Source of the DNA: Seminavis robusta
Lineage: Eukaryota > Bacillariophyta > Bacillariophyceae > Naviculales > Naviculaceae
NCBI GenBank assembly: GCA_903772945.1
Contig: CAICTM010001650.1
Location: 1-25,058 of the forward strand
DNA: 25,058 bases
Direction: 5' to 3'
In this document: one piece after another, positions 1 to 9,447 of the stretch
Layout of the letters: each line of letters opens with the position of its first letter
Numbering within the stretch: position 1 is the stretch's first letter
The notes under the pieces: generated by a model
What the model was told of the DNA's origin: nothing
Databases searched by the model: none
Seen by the model: only the letters and a program-made list of their open reading frames with translations
Program-made: the position numbers and the translations under genes

Positions 1-436
1 TAGATAGTCATATTTAGTCTATTTTATAGTATTAAGTTATCTTATAGGCTGCTTGGCCAAGGATGATGTAGGCGTTGCCTAATCTGCCATCACCGTCCTC
101 ACTGGAGATAGCTCTGGTTATGCAAGAACCTGAGAGATAGGAGGGATAGCTTCCTCTTGTCAGGTTTGCCAATGATTGGTAGTGAGGATGGGGTGTGGCA
201 TTGCCTCAGTTGGTGTAGTGGTGGTCATTGTAGGGAGGGTAGTAATTGGATTTGAGTTGGGCGACACGGGTATATTTAGTTTCCTTTGTCGGACGTTTAA
301 GGGCCTGTGTGTCTAGGTGGTTGTATATGTGGGTAGTGTGTACGTAGCGTTGGTGTTGGTGTTTTTGGCTAGTAGCGGTATCAGGCTGTTAGGTAGATTG
401 GTCGGGATATGTTCGTTCGGGTAATCGAGTAGGGAT
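1..436. other. Gene-poor TG-rich stretch
   Basis: No convincing coding frame on either strand. The + strand is rich in T and G (runs such as GTTGGTGTTGGTG near 350), a composition like that of 21.8-25 kb at the other end of the window. I see no terminal repeats or RNA gene here. Confidence 0.4.
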
Positions 437-453
437 CGTTCGATAAGTTCGAG

Positions 454-793
454 GATAGAGGTTCATCGTTCGAGGATAGAGGTTAGTTCGAGGATAGAGG
501 TCATCGTTCGAGATAGAGGTTCGTCTCGCTCGGAGGTAGAGGTGCGGCGTTCGTCGAGCCGTTCGATAGAGGTGGTCGTGCCGTTCGATCGATAGAGGTG
601 CGGGCGTTGTGAGCCGTTCGCGATATGCGGCCGTCGTCGATAGAGGTTGCGTTGCTGAGCGATAGAGGTTCGTCGTCGAGTGGGGGCCGTCGATCGATAG
701 AGGTGCGCGCTCGTTTGATAGAGGTGCGTTCGTCGATGAGGTATTCGTTCGATAGCAGGTGCAATGGGGTCAGCTCGTTCGAGCGATTAGAGG
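454..793 (+). repeat. Degenerate minisatellite, core GATAGAGGT
   Basis: About thirteen copies of GATAGAGGT or one-base variants start near 454, 475, 493, 512, 535 (variant), 565, 591, 639, 661, 696, 717, 751 (variant) and 784 (variant). They are separated by short spacers rich in TCGTTCG or CGTCGA. Spacing is irregular (about 18-50 bp), so this is a decayed or complex array rather than a clean tandem repeat. Open frames across it on both strands are low-complexity translations of the repeat (for example recurring TSID on the minus strand) and are not taken as genes. Confidence 0.75.
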
Positions 794-2631
794 TTCGTTC
801 GTGCCGTTCGTTCGATCAGTGTAGCGGAGTCGTGTTGGTGGTATCGGGGTGTGGTTGTATAGAAGGATCTTTAACATCTTTGAAGAGATAAAGGTAGGAT
901 AGATGTATTACGAATGATGTTATAAGATTATGAGGAAAAGCTACTTTTTTGTCTAGATTCTGGTTGACGGTTGACCGTCAGACGGCCGGAATCAGCACAA
1001 ACAAGTGGATCGTATGTCAACAGTGCAGCAGCGCAGCCATCTGTGTTTCAACCGCTACTGTACGGTACGGTAAGTCTACGGCGGAACGGATTTTTGTGAG
1101 CGTCCAGTTGCCAAGAAATGCAAAGTACTCTTTCGAGGTGGCGTCTGAAAACGCATAATAAAGCCCCTCCCCTTCAACAACACACGCCATACACCCGTGC
1201 GACACCATCCAAGATGCCAGCAAGACGCCATCCAAGATGGTCTCTAAGGCTTACAACTCCTTGCTTTGCAACCATACATGTATTAATGACGAATTCTTAG
1301 GATAGGAGGTAAGCGCCTCAAATTGATACTCTAGCTTGATCGGTATTGCTAATTGATTAACGTCCAGATATCAAAGATATTCCAGATTCAGAGTTCGGAT
1401 AGCGGCAATTGGTGTCTTGCGAGAGTATACGTAGCCAAAGAATCGAATCTTTGGCATTGGTAAAGATCCTTGGGCTTACGGATTCACGGACGCTTTAGCG
1501 GTACAGTAGAACTTCTCTGTTTTCAACCAAGACGCCGTCTTGGTCCACTTAAGTGGATTGACCAATTTTGTCGACATGCCCACTTAACATAATCTTTCAA
1601 CACTATTGATCGGTACGCCCCGTCCTCAAGTTCACTTTACGCCCTAAATCACCTGCTTCGACATAATGTAATCCGCATAATCAATTAATTCACCTCGAGC
1701 TTCGCAGTTCGCCGCTCCTTACAATTCCCATTTACCATTCAATCACAGTTAACCAAATGGGGAGCTCCCACCAGCCAGTCGTTCAGTCTAAAGAATGATT
1801 TCAATCGAATCGAATCACACATCCTCTTCCAACACAAGCGCTCGCTGGCCGTCGCACGCCGCTGCAAACAGGATTTTTAAAACCCAAACAGGCGCCCGAC
1901 GACAATAAGCATCCAAGATAGTTAGTCTTGAAGGCTGGCAAGGTACTCCCAAGGGCTGTTATCCCCTCTTGGTCTTATAACTGGCTGAATAAACAACCTA
2001 ACTGTAAAGCTTCCTCCACAGCAGAAGAAACTACTAGTAGTTTCCCTGCTTTGGCAGGCCAGTTTATTGGCAGGTAGCGCTGTTCTTCTGGTGGCTGTAG
2101 AGTCGTTCATACCGTATCCGAACCGGACCTGTACAATCGTCCGGGAGAGTAGTTTTTACCTCCGTCTATCTGCAATGTTTATTGTGTCCATGTGCTACGG
2201 TACTGTAGCTCGCTGCAACGGTGTCTTGTGTCCAGGCGGAGTATTGATTGTCTGCCCACGCGCAATCGAATAAGATTAATGGAACGTTCCTTGATGTTGG
2301 CGTACTGGTACTGACTACCGGTTCATGCAGTCCATGGAGGTGAGATTGAAGCAAGGTGCGCCAGCAGAGTGCAAGTGCAATGTCGTCGCATCGAAATCGG
2401 AGCCTGCGCCTTTGGAAGGTTTCCCCAATAACGTACCGGACTGCATGGATGCATCACTGTGATTGCCGGTGATTCCGGCATACAAATTCACTGTCCTCCA
2501 TCAAAGGGAATACTTCAGTTGTACAAGTACTTGTACTAGCTGTTTGTACCAGTTATTGCAGCCCACATGTGCCTTTTCAACCCGCGTACGTCGTTTACTA
2601 ACTCAGACAGCCTCGAATCAACAAAAAGCAA
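794..2631. other. Intergenic, no recognised gene
   Basis: All open frames are short and overlap on both strands without recognisable motifs. Noted structures: a partial repeat of CCATCCAAGATG at about 1205 and 1227 (a related CATCCAAGAT at about 1911), and the inverted-repeat cluster at 1434-1557 listed separately. Several GGTAC/GTACC palindromes are scattered through it. Confidence 0.5.
1434..1557. repeat. Cluster of three perfect inverted repeats
   Basis: GCCAAAGA and TCTTTGGC form an 8-bp stem around a 6-nt loop at 1434-1455. ACCAAGACG and CGTCTTGGT flank a single base at 1526-1544. TCCACTTAAGTGGA at 1544-1557 is a perfect 14-bp palindrome directly abutting the second repeat, and TTGG/CCAA extend its stem imperfectly. 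These could be binding sites, a cruciform-prone patch or the relic of a small inverted-repeat element. No terminal repeats or target duplication were found to settle this. Confidence 0.5.
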
Positions 2632-3147
2632 ATGTATCCTTTCATCCTGCACCAAACTTTCACTCCACCACGACAAAGATACAACATTTACGTAGTGGCA
2701 ACAGAAACTTGCATGAATTCTTCCAAGTGCACGCTGCGATCGAGTGATCGAGGTTTGCTCTATGCCGCAAAATCGTCAAGATGTGCGTCCACCGCCAAGC
2801 AGACCCAATCAGTCAAGCGGACACGCCGCAAGCTCTTCGAAATGAACGAAACAATCTCTGGCTTCAGCGCAATACAAGCTCTTTGTACCAAGCTCCAAGA
2901 GACCTTGTAAGACGTGGCTTGCAGCGAAAACAAGGAAGCACGGAGGAGAACGAACCAAGGCGCTACCCCGGGACGAGAGGGTTCTACGTAGGAACGAGCA
3001 ACTCCTAGTTGCCTCACAGAGAAGTACAAGCGTCCTATCCAGGACACGGTGCTGAAAAATCTGGAAAAAGCAAAGAGTTTAGGAGAAACGGAGGCTCTCG
3101 AAGCGGCTACATTGGTGTCGTCCTACGTGCTCATGGCTCACGAGTGA
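2632..3147 (+). CDS. Possible two-exon small gene, unknown function
   Basis: Exon 1 runs 2632-2906 and exon 2 3009-3147, joined across a 102-nt GT-AG intron (GTAAGA at 2907, CTCCTAG ending at 3008). The junction keeps frame and gives 137 residues ending in TGA at 3145-3147. The second half reads like real protein: a basic KRTRRK stretch, then MNETISGFSAIQ, then an amphipathic Lys/Glu/Ala helix running to the C terminus (NLEKAKSLGETEALEAATL). The start is uncertain: ATG 2632 opens the frame, but the first 50 residues look unlike the rest, so ATG 2842 or an unseen upstream exon is possible. I do not recognise the family. The support is only the open frame across a plausible intron, so this could be a gene remnant. 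Confidence 0.35.
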
Positions 3148-3808
3148 GAAGCCCCCACGAAATCGCTCCAGTGTCACCGTGTTCAACCGTCATTCTTAAT
3201 GTGGCATGTCTTTATTAGATGATGCAAGACGAGCCCATCCTGAGGAAACCGGGAAGTCACAGAAGCTAAACAGAAAGTTTTGTATAAGAGCCATGTTGCT
3301 GCATCCGTTCTTGATGGTTCAAATTGCGTGTCCCTAGCCGCAATGAGGTCATGCTTTCCTGCAGACTGCAATGCGTCCATAAGCCCATCGTGACGAGGTA
3401 GATTTGTAAGTTGAGGCGCGATGCCACGTTTCATCCCTTGTGAACGTACTATCAACGTAGTTTCGTGGGCGACAGCATTCTTTGCTTCGTTTCGCTTCCT
3501 GTCCTTTCTTTAGGAGAGCTGTGGGCTTCGCGCCAGTTAAGAGTCAAGAGCATCGTGGCCTGGGGCTACGTAGAGGGAGCATGGGGTACCTGACATCACG
3601 CTATCACGCTTCTATCAATCCACAAAGCCAAACAGCTGACATCATTGTTAGCCAGAATTTCAACTTGAGCAGCTGACGATGTATGTGTCCATCCAAGCGC
3701 AATTAATTTTGCAATCGGCGCTTATCACCCACGTAGACTCACGTAGAGAGCTTTTCCAACCCTCAATACTCAATACACCCGACCTCATTGGCCGCCTGCC
3801 ACATCACA
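3148..3808. other. Intergenic, no recognised gene
   Basis: Only short overlapping open frames without motifs. The last part (about 3750-3808) is rich in C and A with an inverted CCAAT box (ATTGG at about 3787), which fits a promoter or 5' leader for the short exon starting at 3809. Confidence 0.4.
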
Positions 3809-3941
3809 ATGGCGTCCTTGACCCTCGTGAGTGCCGAGCACAAGGCTCTGACGAGGATCCAGGTCATGTCCTCGACAAACCCGACGTCGGCCCGGCCTCA
3901 TTCGTGCTAACTGCACTCCCAAGCATGAATTATTGCTCTAA
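3809..3941 (+). pseudogene. Orphan first exon with intron (gene-start remnant)
   Basis: ATGGCGTCCTTGACCCTC (3809-3826) follows a CA-rich leader (ACATCACA before the ATG). A textbook short intron comes next, 3827-3923 (97 nt): GTGAGT donor, CTAAC branch point at 3907-3911 and CCCAAG acceptor. After splicing, the frame stops within six codons (TAA at 3939-3941). Without splicing it stops at 3908. A well-formed gene start with nothing behind it suggests a truncated or duplicated gene fragment. Alternatively it is an upstream ORF and 5'-UTR intron of the ATPase transcript beginning downstream. Both readings are inference. Confidence 0.3.
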
Positions 3942-3960
3942 TCAAAGATGTTTTGTATGG

Positions 3961-3968
3961 TATAAAAG
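3961..3968 (+). promoter_or_regulatory. TATA-like element upstream of the ATPase gene
   Basis: TATAAAAG lies 291 bp before the chosen ATPase start and about 65 bp before the alternative upstream ATG at 4033. The sequence between about 4100 and 4251 is CA- and TC-rich, like a 5' leader. Confidence 0.35.
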
Positions 3969-4251
3969 ACTTCCGAAACGATGAGGATATACAAAGCTTG
4001 CTGACGTAGATATGCGGTGGATCCAAAAATAAATGAACAGCAGAGCTACTGTACTGAAACTAACTCCCCTGCACAACAACGCTTGCTACGCTACTCGAGC
4101 TTTTCGAGGCCGGGACCATCCTCTTCGTCTCAACATCCATCAACACTCACAATTTCGATTTTTGCAATCTTCGATCGCAAACATCCAAAAACAAAGATAC
4201 TCATCTTCGCCTTATCGCATTCTTGCTAGTAACAAACTTTCTTATCTAATC

Positions 4252-7233
4252 ATGGGTAAAGACATTGAAACCGGAAGCGGCGCCCCTACTGCGGGTCCCG
4301 ACGTGTGGCACGTGTTGGACACCGATGCAGCCATGGAAACCTTGAAGACGTCGAGGCAGGGCTTGAGTTCTTCGAAAGCTGCTGAGTTCTTGGAGAAGTA
4401 TGGCTACAATGAGCTTACTGAGAAGAAAAAGAAGACATTGTTGGAGCGCATCTGGGCTCAAGTCAACAATGTCTTGGTTGGAATTTTGGCTGTTGTTGCT
4501 GTGGTCTCTGCTGCCAAAGCTGCTACTGCCAAGTCTACCGAGGATGCCATTACCAATTGGCTTGAAGTTGCCTTGATTATCTTCGTTATCTCCCTCAATG
4601 CCTGGATTGGTATCATGCAGGAAGGTTCTGCCGAGAAGGCCGCTAACGCCCTCAAGTCGATGCTTTCCTCTGATGCTGAAGTCGTTCGTGATGGACGCAA
4701 CACTGAAATCCCTGCGCGTGAACTTGTCCCTGGTGATGTTGTTGTCTTGAAGACTGGTGACCGTACCCCTGCTGATATCCGTATGATTGAGGTTAGCAAC
4801 ATTGCCTGTACTGAAGCTGCTTTGACCGGAGAATCCCTTCCTGTTGAGAAAGTTGTTGAAGCCCTTGAAGCCTCTAACCCTGAAGAAGTTCCTCTTGGTG
4901 ACCGCAAGAACATGGCTTTCTCTGCTACTTTGGTTTCCCAAGGACGCGGTTTGGGTCTGGTTGTTGCAACTGGAGACAACACCCAGATTGGTACTATCAA
5001 CGCCCTTGTGAACAATGTCGAGACAAAGAAGACTGCCGTCTTGGAACAGATTGACAACGTGTCCAAGGTCATCGCTTGCTTTGTTGTCCTCTGTGGTTTG
5101 ATCACCTTCTTTGTGGCCTACTTCCATGTTGACCAACCTCCTCTCGACTCTGTTGCCATCGCCTTGGTCTGTGCTGTTGCCATGATTCCTGAAGGTCTTG
5201 CCTCCATTGTGTCCTTGACCTATGCATATGCTGTCTCCAACATGGCCAAATTGAATGCTATTGTTCGCATGCTTCCTGCTGTTGAAACCCTTGGAAGTGT
5301 CACCGTCATCTGCTCCGACAAGACTGGAACCCTCACCAAGAATGAGATGACATTGACTGCCTTCATCACTTCCAATGCTCGCTACCAATTCAACACTGAC
5401 AGTACCGAAAGAGTCAGCAGCAACTTTGTTCGCAATGATGCCTTCATGGCAACCAAGAGTGGTGAAGCTGGAGGTGCCCCTATCACCAGCACTGATTCTT
5501 CCCCAGTTGCCAATGGTCAGTCTCCCAACACTGCTTTCTTCAAGAGTGCCATGGCGGGAGGTGTTCTTTGCAGCAACAGTCAGCTTGGTGTCAATGGTGG
5601 TCGTGAAGGAGAGATTGGAAACCCTACAGAGCTTGCGATTGTTCGTGCTGCCCACTTCTCTGGTGTTGAAATCGACGGAACCCGCAGCCGAAGTGCTCAG
5701 ATTGCCGAGGTCCCCTTCAGCAGTGAATACAAGTTTATGGCTACTGTCCACAACCCTGTTCCCGAGGTTGACGGCCCAGGATATGATGATGACCTTATTG
5801 TCCATGTGAAGGGTGCACCTGATCGAATGGTTGCCCTGTGCTCTCACCAAGCTAAGGCAGGTCTCATGGGTGTTGAAAACATGGAGCCCATTGACCGTGA
5901 CTACTGGAACAACCAAATCTCCATCTTGAGCTCGTATGGTCTTCGTGTGCTTGCTCTTACTCGTGGAACTGTTCCCAAGAGCTCTGTCAAGGCTGGAGAA
6001 CAACTGAAGCCAGACTTTGTTAAGGCCAAGGGACAGTGGTTGACCATTGTTGGATTGTGCGCTATCATGGATCCTCCTCGTCCTGAGTGTGTGGATGCTA
6101 TCAAGACTGCCAAGACTGCTGGAATCCGTGTTGTCATGATCACAGGAGACCACAAGGACACTGCTCTTGCCATTGGTGAAATGCTTGGATTGGTTGATGA
6201 GAAGTTCTCTGAAGCCCTCACTGGACCTGAACTTGATTCTTTCGATGACGCCCAAATGCGCAAGGCTGTCATGACCCACAATGTCTTCGCACGTGCCTCA
6301 CCCCAGAACAAGATCCAGATTGTTGAAGCTCTTCAGGCCGAAAAGCAAGTCTCCTCTATGACTGGTGATGGTGTCAATGATGCTCCCGCTTTGAAGAAGG
6401 CAGATATGGGTGTGGCTATGGGCAAGGAAGGAACTGATGTTGCCCGTGAAGCTTCCGAGATGATTTTGGCCGATGATAACTTTGCCACCATTGTTGCTGC
6501 TGTCCGTGAAGGCCGTGTTGTTTGGGACAACCTCCGAAAGATCCTCTTTGTCAACACCCCCATCAACAATGCTCAAGGTCTCTCTGTCCTCTTCGGTATG
6601 GTCTTCGGAATGAAGGATACTCTCTTGACACCCATCCAAGTTCTCTACTGCAACCTTATCTGTGCTGTCACCCTTGGATTTGTCCTTGCTGTTGAGCCTG
6701 CTGAAGAGGGTATCATGCTTATGCCCCCTCGCAAGCCTGGAAAGCGCCTCATTGGACGATTCCTGCTCCTTCGTATTGTTCTCGCCACCATCACCCTTGT
6801 CGGCTTGGTTGTTGGAGCTTCTTACCTTGTTCGAGGAATTGACGGCGACAATGAAGATGGAAAGCGATATGACTTGGCCCAGATCCGTTCTCAAGCCTCC
6901 AACACTTTGACATTCTCCGCTATTTCCGTGACCCTCAGTGCTCGCTTCACCTACCTCTCTTCCTTCCATCCTCGTCTCTTTGTTGGCAATCCCTTCATGT
7001 GGTACTCCCTTTGCCCCCTCGTCTTCTTGCAGCTCATGATCACCTACATTCCTGGCCTCAACAGTGTCCTCTTTGGCATGGGCCCCATGGATGGTTACCA
7101 GTGGCTTGTTGTTGTTGTCTGCATGGCTATTACCTTCGTGGTCATGGAAACCGAGAAGTTCATCAGAAGCAACATGAAAAAGAACGGATCGGACACCGAC
7201 GACAGAGAATTCGACGGTCGCTTCGATGGTTGA
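4252..7233 (+). CDS. P2-type cation-transporting ATPase, prokaryote-like
   Basis: Single exon, 993 residues, a usual length for P2 ATPases. An N-terminal cation-ATPase region begins with WHVLDTD. Membrane pairs lie near 75-121 and 273-316 (M4 with PEGL at 313-316), with M5-M10 near 768-970. The actuator loop has TGES at 192-195. The phosphorylated Asp is D356 in CSDKTGTLT; nucleotide-binding KGAPD is at 520-524, TGD at 631-633 and the hinge TGDGVNDAP at 704-712. These mark an ATP-driven membrane cation pump. The C-terminal half (M6 [10 protein letters not shown], then EPAEEGIM and PPRKPG) matches the bacterial/archaeal cation-ATPase branch best. M6 lacks the Asp used for Ca2+ by SERCA pumps, so the substrate (Na+, K+ or Ca2+) cannot be read. 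Start 4252 is chosen because similarity and coding character begin there; an in-frame ATG at 4033 would add 73 Arg/Ser-rich residues. It is convergent with the gene at 7523-8983. Confidence 0.95.
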   Translation: MGKDIETGSGAPTAGPDVWHVLDTDAAMETLKTSRQGLSSSKAAEFLEKYGYNELTEKKKKTLLERIWAQVNNVLVGILAVVAVVSAAKAATAKSTEDAITNWLEVALIIFVISLNAWIGIMQEGSAEKAANALKSMLSSDAEVVRDGRNTEIPARELVPGDVVVLKTGDRTPADIRMIEVSNIACTEAALTGESLPVEKVVEALEASNPEEVPLGDRKNMAFSATLVSQGRGLGLVVATGDNTQIGTINALVNNVETKKTAVLEQIDNVSKVIACFVVLCGLITFFVAYFHVDQPPLDSVAIALVCAVAMIPEGLASIVSLTYAYAVSNMAKLNAIVRMLPAVETLGSVTVICSDKTGTLTKNEMTLTAFITSNARYQFNTDSTERVSSNFVRNDAFMATKSGEAGGAPITSTDSSPVANGQSPNTAFFKSAMAGGVLCSNSQLGVNGGREGEIGNPTELAIVRAAHFSGVEIDGTRSRSAQIAEVPFSSEYKFMATVHNPVPEVDGPGYDDDLIVHVKGAPDRMVALCSHQAKAGLMGVENMEPIDRDYWNNQISILSSYGLRVLALTRGTVPKSSVKAGEQLKPDFVKAKGQWLTIVGLCAIMDPPRPECVDAIKTAKTAGIRVVMITGDHKDTALAIGEMLGLVDEKFSEALTGPELDSFDDAQMRKAVMTHNVFARASPQNKIQIVEALQAEKQVSSMTGDGVNDAPALKKADMGVAMGKEGTDVAREASEMILADDNFATIVAAVREGRVVWDNLRKILFVNTPINNAQGLSVLFGMVFGMKDTLLTPIQVLYCNLICAVTLGFVLAVEPAEEGIMLMPPRKPGKRLIGRFLLLRIVLATITLVGLVVGASYLVRGIDGDNEDGKRYDLAQIRSQASNTLTFSAISVTLSARFTYLSSFHPRLFVGNPFMWYSLCPLVFLQLMITYIPGLNSVLFGMGPMDGYQWLVVVVCMAITFVVMETEKFIRSNMKKNGSDTDDREFDGRFDG

Positions 7234-7522
7234 GAGACGTATCGATGATTCCATCGAGTTTTTGAACGCTTCTCCCTGCAAAAGCAGATATATGTTTTGT
7301 GATCCCTGTGTACATGAATGCGAATCAAGGTACAGCGTAGCCCTCTTGCACATAGCCCCTTAAAAAGATACTATAGCTACTGTTTAAAAAAAAAATTGTC
7401 TTCACACTTCGTACTGGCTTGTGCTGTCGATCGTTGGCTGTCAGTCATACGGTGCTTCGATGAGTTGGACCAGCTAAAGCTGGTTGTAGCGTGCCGTCCT
7501 GTTTACACCGTTGAAACTCCTG
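7234..7522. other. Convergent 3' intergenic region
   Basis: The 289 bp between the stop of the ATPase gene and the stop of the minus-strand membrane-protein gene must carry both 3' UTRs. It includes a run of nine A at 7386-7394. No further gene is visible. Confidence 0.5.
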
Positions 7523-8983
7523 CTAAGGTTCTACGAAGACTGCTTTTGCTGCCATCGCAAAACCTGTCACCCCGAAGATAATGGACAAGATTTCGAGAGG
7601 ACCCGCGGGAGCAATGGCAGCACCGATTGCTTGTTCGGATAACAACTTGATGTAGTGTTGGAAGAGTGACAAGACGGATCCACCGTAACTATCCCCTACT
7701 TGCCCTCCGCCAGTTGCAACACCGCGATTCACAATGGCCATCATGAGAAGGAAACTGGACGCAACTAGCAGAATGGATGCCGCCGACATGCTTAGAGAAT
7801 CAGCTTCATCACCAGCGAGGACAGGGTTGATGTTCCATGGTTTCGCTTGCACCATCAAGAAGGCTCTCGTTCCGACCATCCACATGAATCCAAGCATTCC
7901 TATTCCACAGTCGTCGTCGAGGTAACCAATGACAAACAGAGGAAGAATGTTTCGTTCTTGAGTTCATTCATGCAACAACGGTTCGTCCCCGTACCGGTAC
8001 TCTACTCGGATAGCTCTTACCAAAGAGAAAGTGACTGTTGGTGGCGCTCCAAGCCAAATCATACTGCAGTATCGTTGAAGCAGACGTGAATAATTTATCA
8101 TACGGTACAAAAACACATCCTAAAAGATATCTCACTGCCCCTTATTACCTACCCAGTCTCTCTTGAGCAACTCCCAAACGCTGGCAGCAGGTGCCACAGC
8201 AGTTTCCGTCAGCTGGTTGACGGCCACTTTTGGCATGAAGGGAAATGCAGCAGGGAGTGAGTTCGTCATGGCCAAAATACCAACGCAAATTTACCAACCA
8301 CACGATTCAATCACTCGACGTACCCGTAGACCAAATTACAGCCAAAAGTTCACTTTGGAAATGGGAAATGTGAGCAAATATGCTGCCACCATCCTCAACT
8401 GTAAGGTAGAGTACCTACCTTCCGAAACTGAAAATGGTCACAAGCAGGTACGACTTTCGCAGCATGCGATCCAAACTCTTGTGAATGATTGTCGCCAGTT
8501 CTGGCTCTTCAGTTCCTTTCTTGCCTTTCTTGCGTGGTTCAACCGCCTTGATGTGTGGTGGAGGTTGCGGGAGAGGCGAAAGAAAGCCCATTCCGATCAT
8601 TGCTCCAGCTTTTTTTAAATAATCGCAAGGATACCGCATTGCATGTCCGGATACAAGAAATAAGTTAGATCTCATGACGGAAGAACAGCCTTGGACACCA
8701 GTGGAAGTACGGTTGTGGCATAGCCGCGGACAAAAAGAGCAAAAAGAATATGCACGCTCACCTAAAATACTATGAAATCGCAAGGATACCGCATTGCATG
8801 TCCGTACAAGAATGAGTTAGATCTTTGACGGAAGAACAAAAAAGGAAAGCCTTGGCCACCTTTGGAAGTGGCACGGCCGCGGACAAAAAAAGTACACGCT
8901 CACCTAGCGGGAGTCTTCATATTGTTGAACAGGGATGCCGCCGCGGGGGCATAATCCTTGAGGGCTGCTCCTGATGCCGACAT
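7523..8983 (-). CDS. Seven-exon multispanning membrane protein, unknown function
   Basis: Exons (minus strand): 8983-8904, 8769-8762, 8608-8419, 8352-8324, 8226-8153, 8063-8021 and 7899-7523. All six introns are GT-AG, 66-153 nt. The 801 spliced nucleotides form one frame of 266 residues from ATG 8983 to TAG 7523. Exon 2 is an 8-nt microexon (TATTTTAG) and exon 4 is 29 nt. Without exon 2 the frame breaks; with it the junction reads KTPASILAGAMIGMGF. Four or five hydrophobic segments are visible near 26-42, 82-106, 139-158, 178-198 and 236-262. A Lys/Arg/Glu-rich loop lies near 50-66, and motifs include SELLAVIWSTVAVNQL and DLAWSATNSHF. The layout resembles an unnamed membrane-protein family that I recall from diatoms, but that is from memory. 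No catalytic motif or clear signal peptide is seen. Confidence 0.85.
8609..8761 (-). repeat. Intron 2, homologous copy of intron 1
   Basis: 153-nt intron with donor GTGAGCG at 8761, branch-like ATCTAAC and acceptor AAAAAAAG ending at 8609. It shares with intron 1 the donor block, TTTTTGTCCGCGGC, CCAAGGCT, TTCTTCCGTCA, AGATCTAACT and GGACATGCAATGCGGTATCC in the same order. The two are therefore tandem copies separated only by the 8-nt exon. Confidence 0.85.
8770..8903 (-). repeat. Intron 1, homologous copy of intron 2
   Basis: 134-nt intron with donor GTGAGCG at 8903 and acceptor TTTCATAG ending at 8770, collinear with intron 2 except for several small indels and substitutions. Its acceptor is followed by TATTTTAG and then immediately by the next GTGAGC donor. 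Confidence 0.85.
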
Positions 8984-9359
8984 GATGGCTAGCTGCAGGG
9001 TTTCACCCAATGTACAGAGGAGTCGCAGTAGCTACTCCAGTCTAGAAAGCTATGAGGACTGAGTTCTTGCTTTGTTTTGACGGATCTTTGACTTTGTATG
9101 CACTCCGTATGACACGCACTTTGGATCTTTGGTCTGGATCTTTGGCTTGACACCTTCTAAAAATCGCTTCTGCACGTGGCGGTACCGCATGCGTGATTGA
9201 TTGGATTTTTGCTGATTGAATCGAATCGAATCGAATCGAATCATCGAATCATTCGATTAGATTAGAAAGAATCGGATCTTCAATCGAATCGATTTCAAGT
9301 GTCAATCGTCTGGACTGGACTGGACTCGTCACTCGACTCTGACTGTCACTCGCGTGGTA
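8984..9359. other. Upstream region of the membrane-protein gene, up to the transposon edge
   Basis: This 376-bp stretch should contain the promoter and 5' UTR of the minus-strand gene starting at 8983. It carries (GAATC)5 at 9218-9242 with further ATCGAATC variants to about 9285, and TGGAC repeated three times at about 9311-9325. It ends at the TA (9358-9359) duplicated by the DNA transposon, so the transposon landed about 375 bp upstream of the gene's ATG. Confidence 0.5.
9218..9242. repeat. (GAATC)5 microsatellite
   Basis: Five perfect GAATC units, with degenerate ATCGAATC/TTCGATT variants continuing to about 9290. A shorter related stretch, AATCGAATCGAATC, occurs near 1803. Confidence 0.9.
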
Positions 9360-9383
9360 CAGTCAGCCCTCTCTCTTATTTAT
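9360..9383 (+). repeat. Terminal inverted repeat, 3' end of the DNA transposon
   Basis: 24 bp starting CAGTCAGCCCTC and ending CTTATTTAT. It pairs with 16177-16200 with one mismatch and lies immediately inside TA. Confidence 0.9.
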
Positions 9384-9447
9384 GAGGGGGTATCCTGGAC
9401 TTTGATAAATATAATGGAGGGCATAAATATAAGCGTTTTCTAGGGCC

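Noticed and set aside
454..793. CRISPR array
   Set aside because: The repeats are short, imperfect and irregularly spaced, and the window is eukaryotic; no spacer regularity or cas gene.
501..891. Overlapping open frames on both strands
   Set aside because: They are translations of the GATAGAGGT repeat (TSID or IEV motifs) with no independent support.
4246..6279. 677-codon open frame on the minus strand
   Set aside because: It is an exact antisense shadow of the ATPase gene, kept open by that gene's codon bias; it has no domain and uses His/Ser/Asn-rich low-information sequence. The same holds for 4458-5105, 5901-6311 and 6298-7353 on the minus strand.
8415..8783. 122-codon minus-strand open frame taken as a separate gene
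   Set aside because: It reads through intron 2 into exon 3 of the seven-exon gene; the spliced model explains the coding part and the rest is intron.
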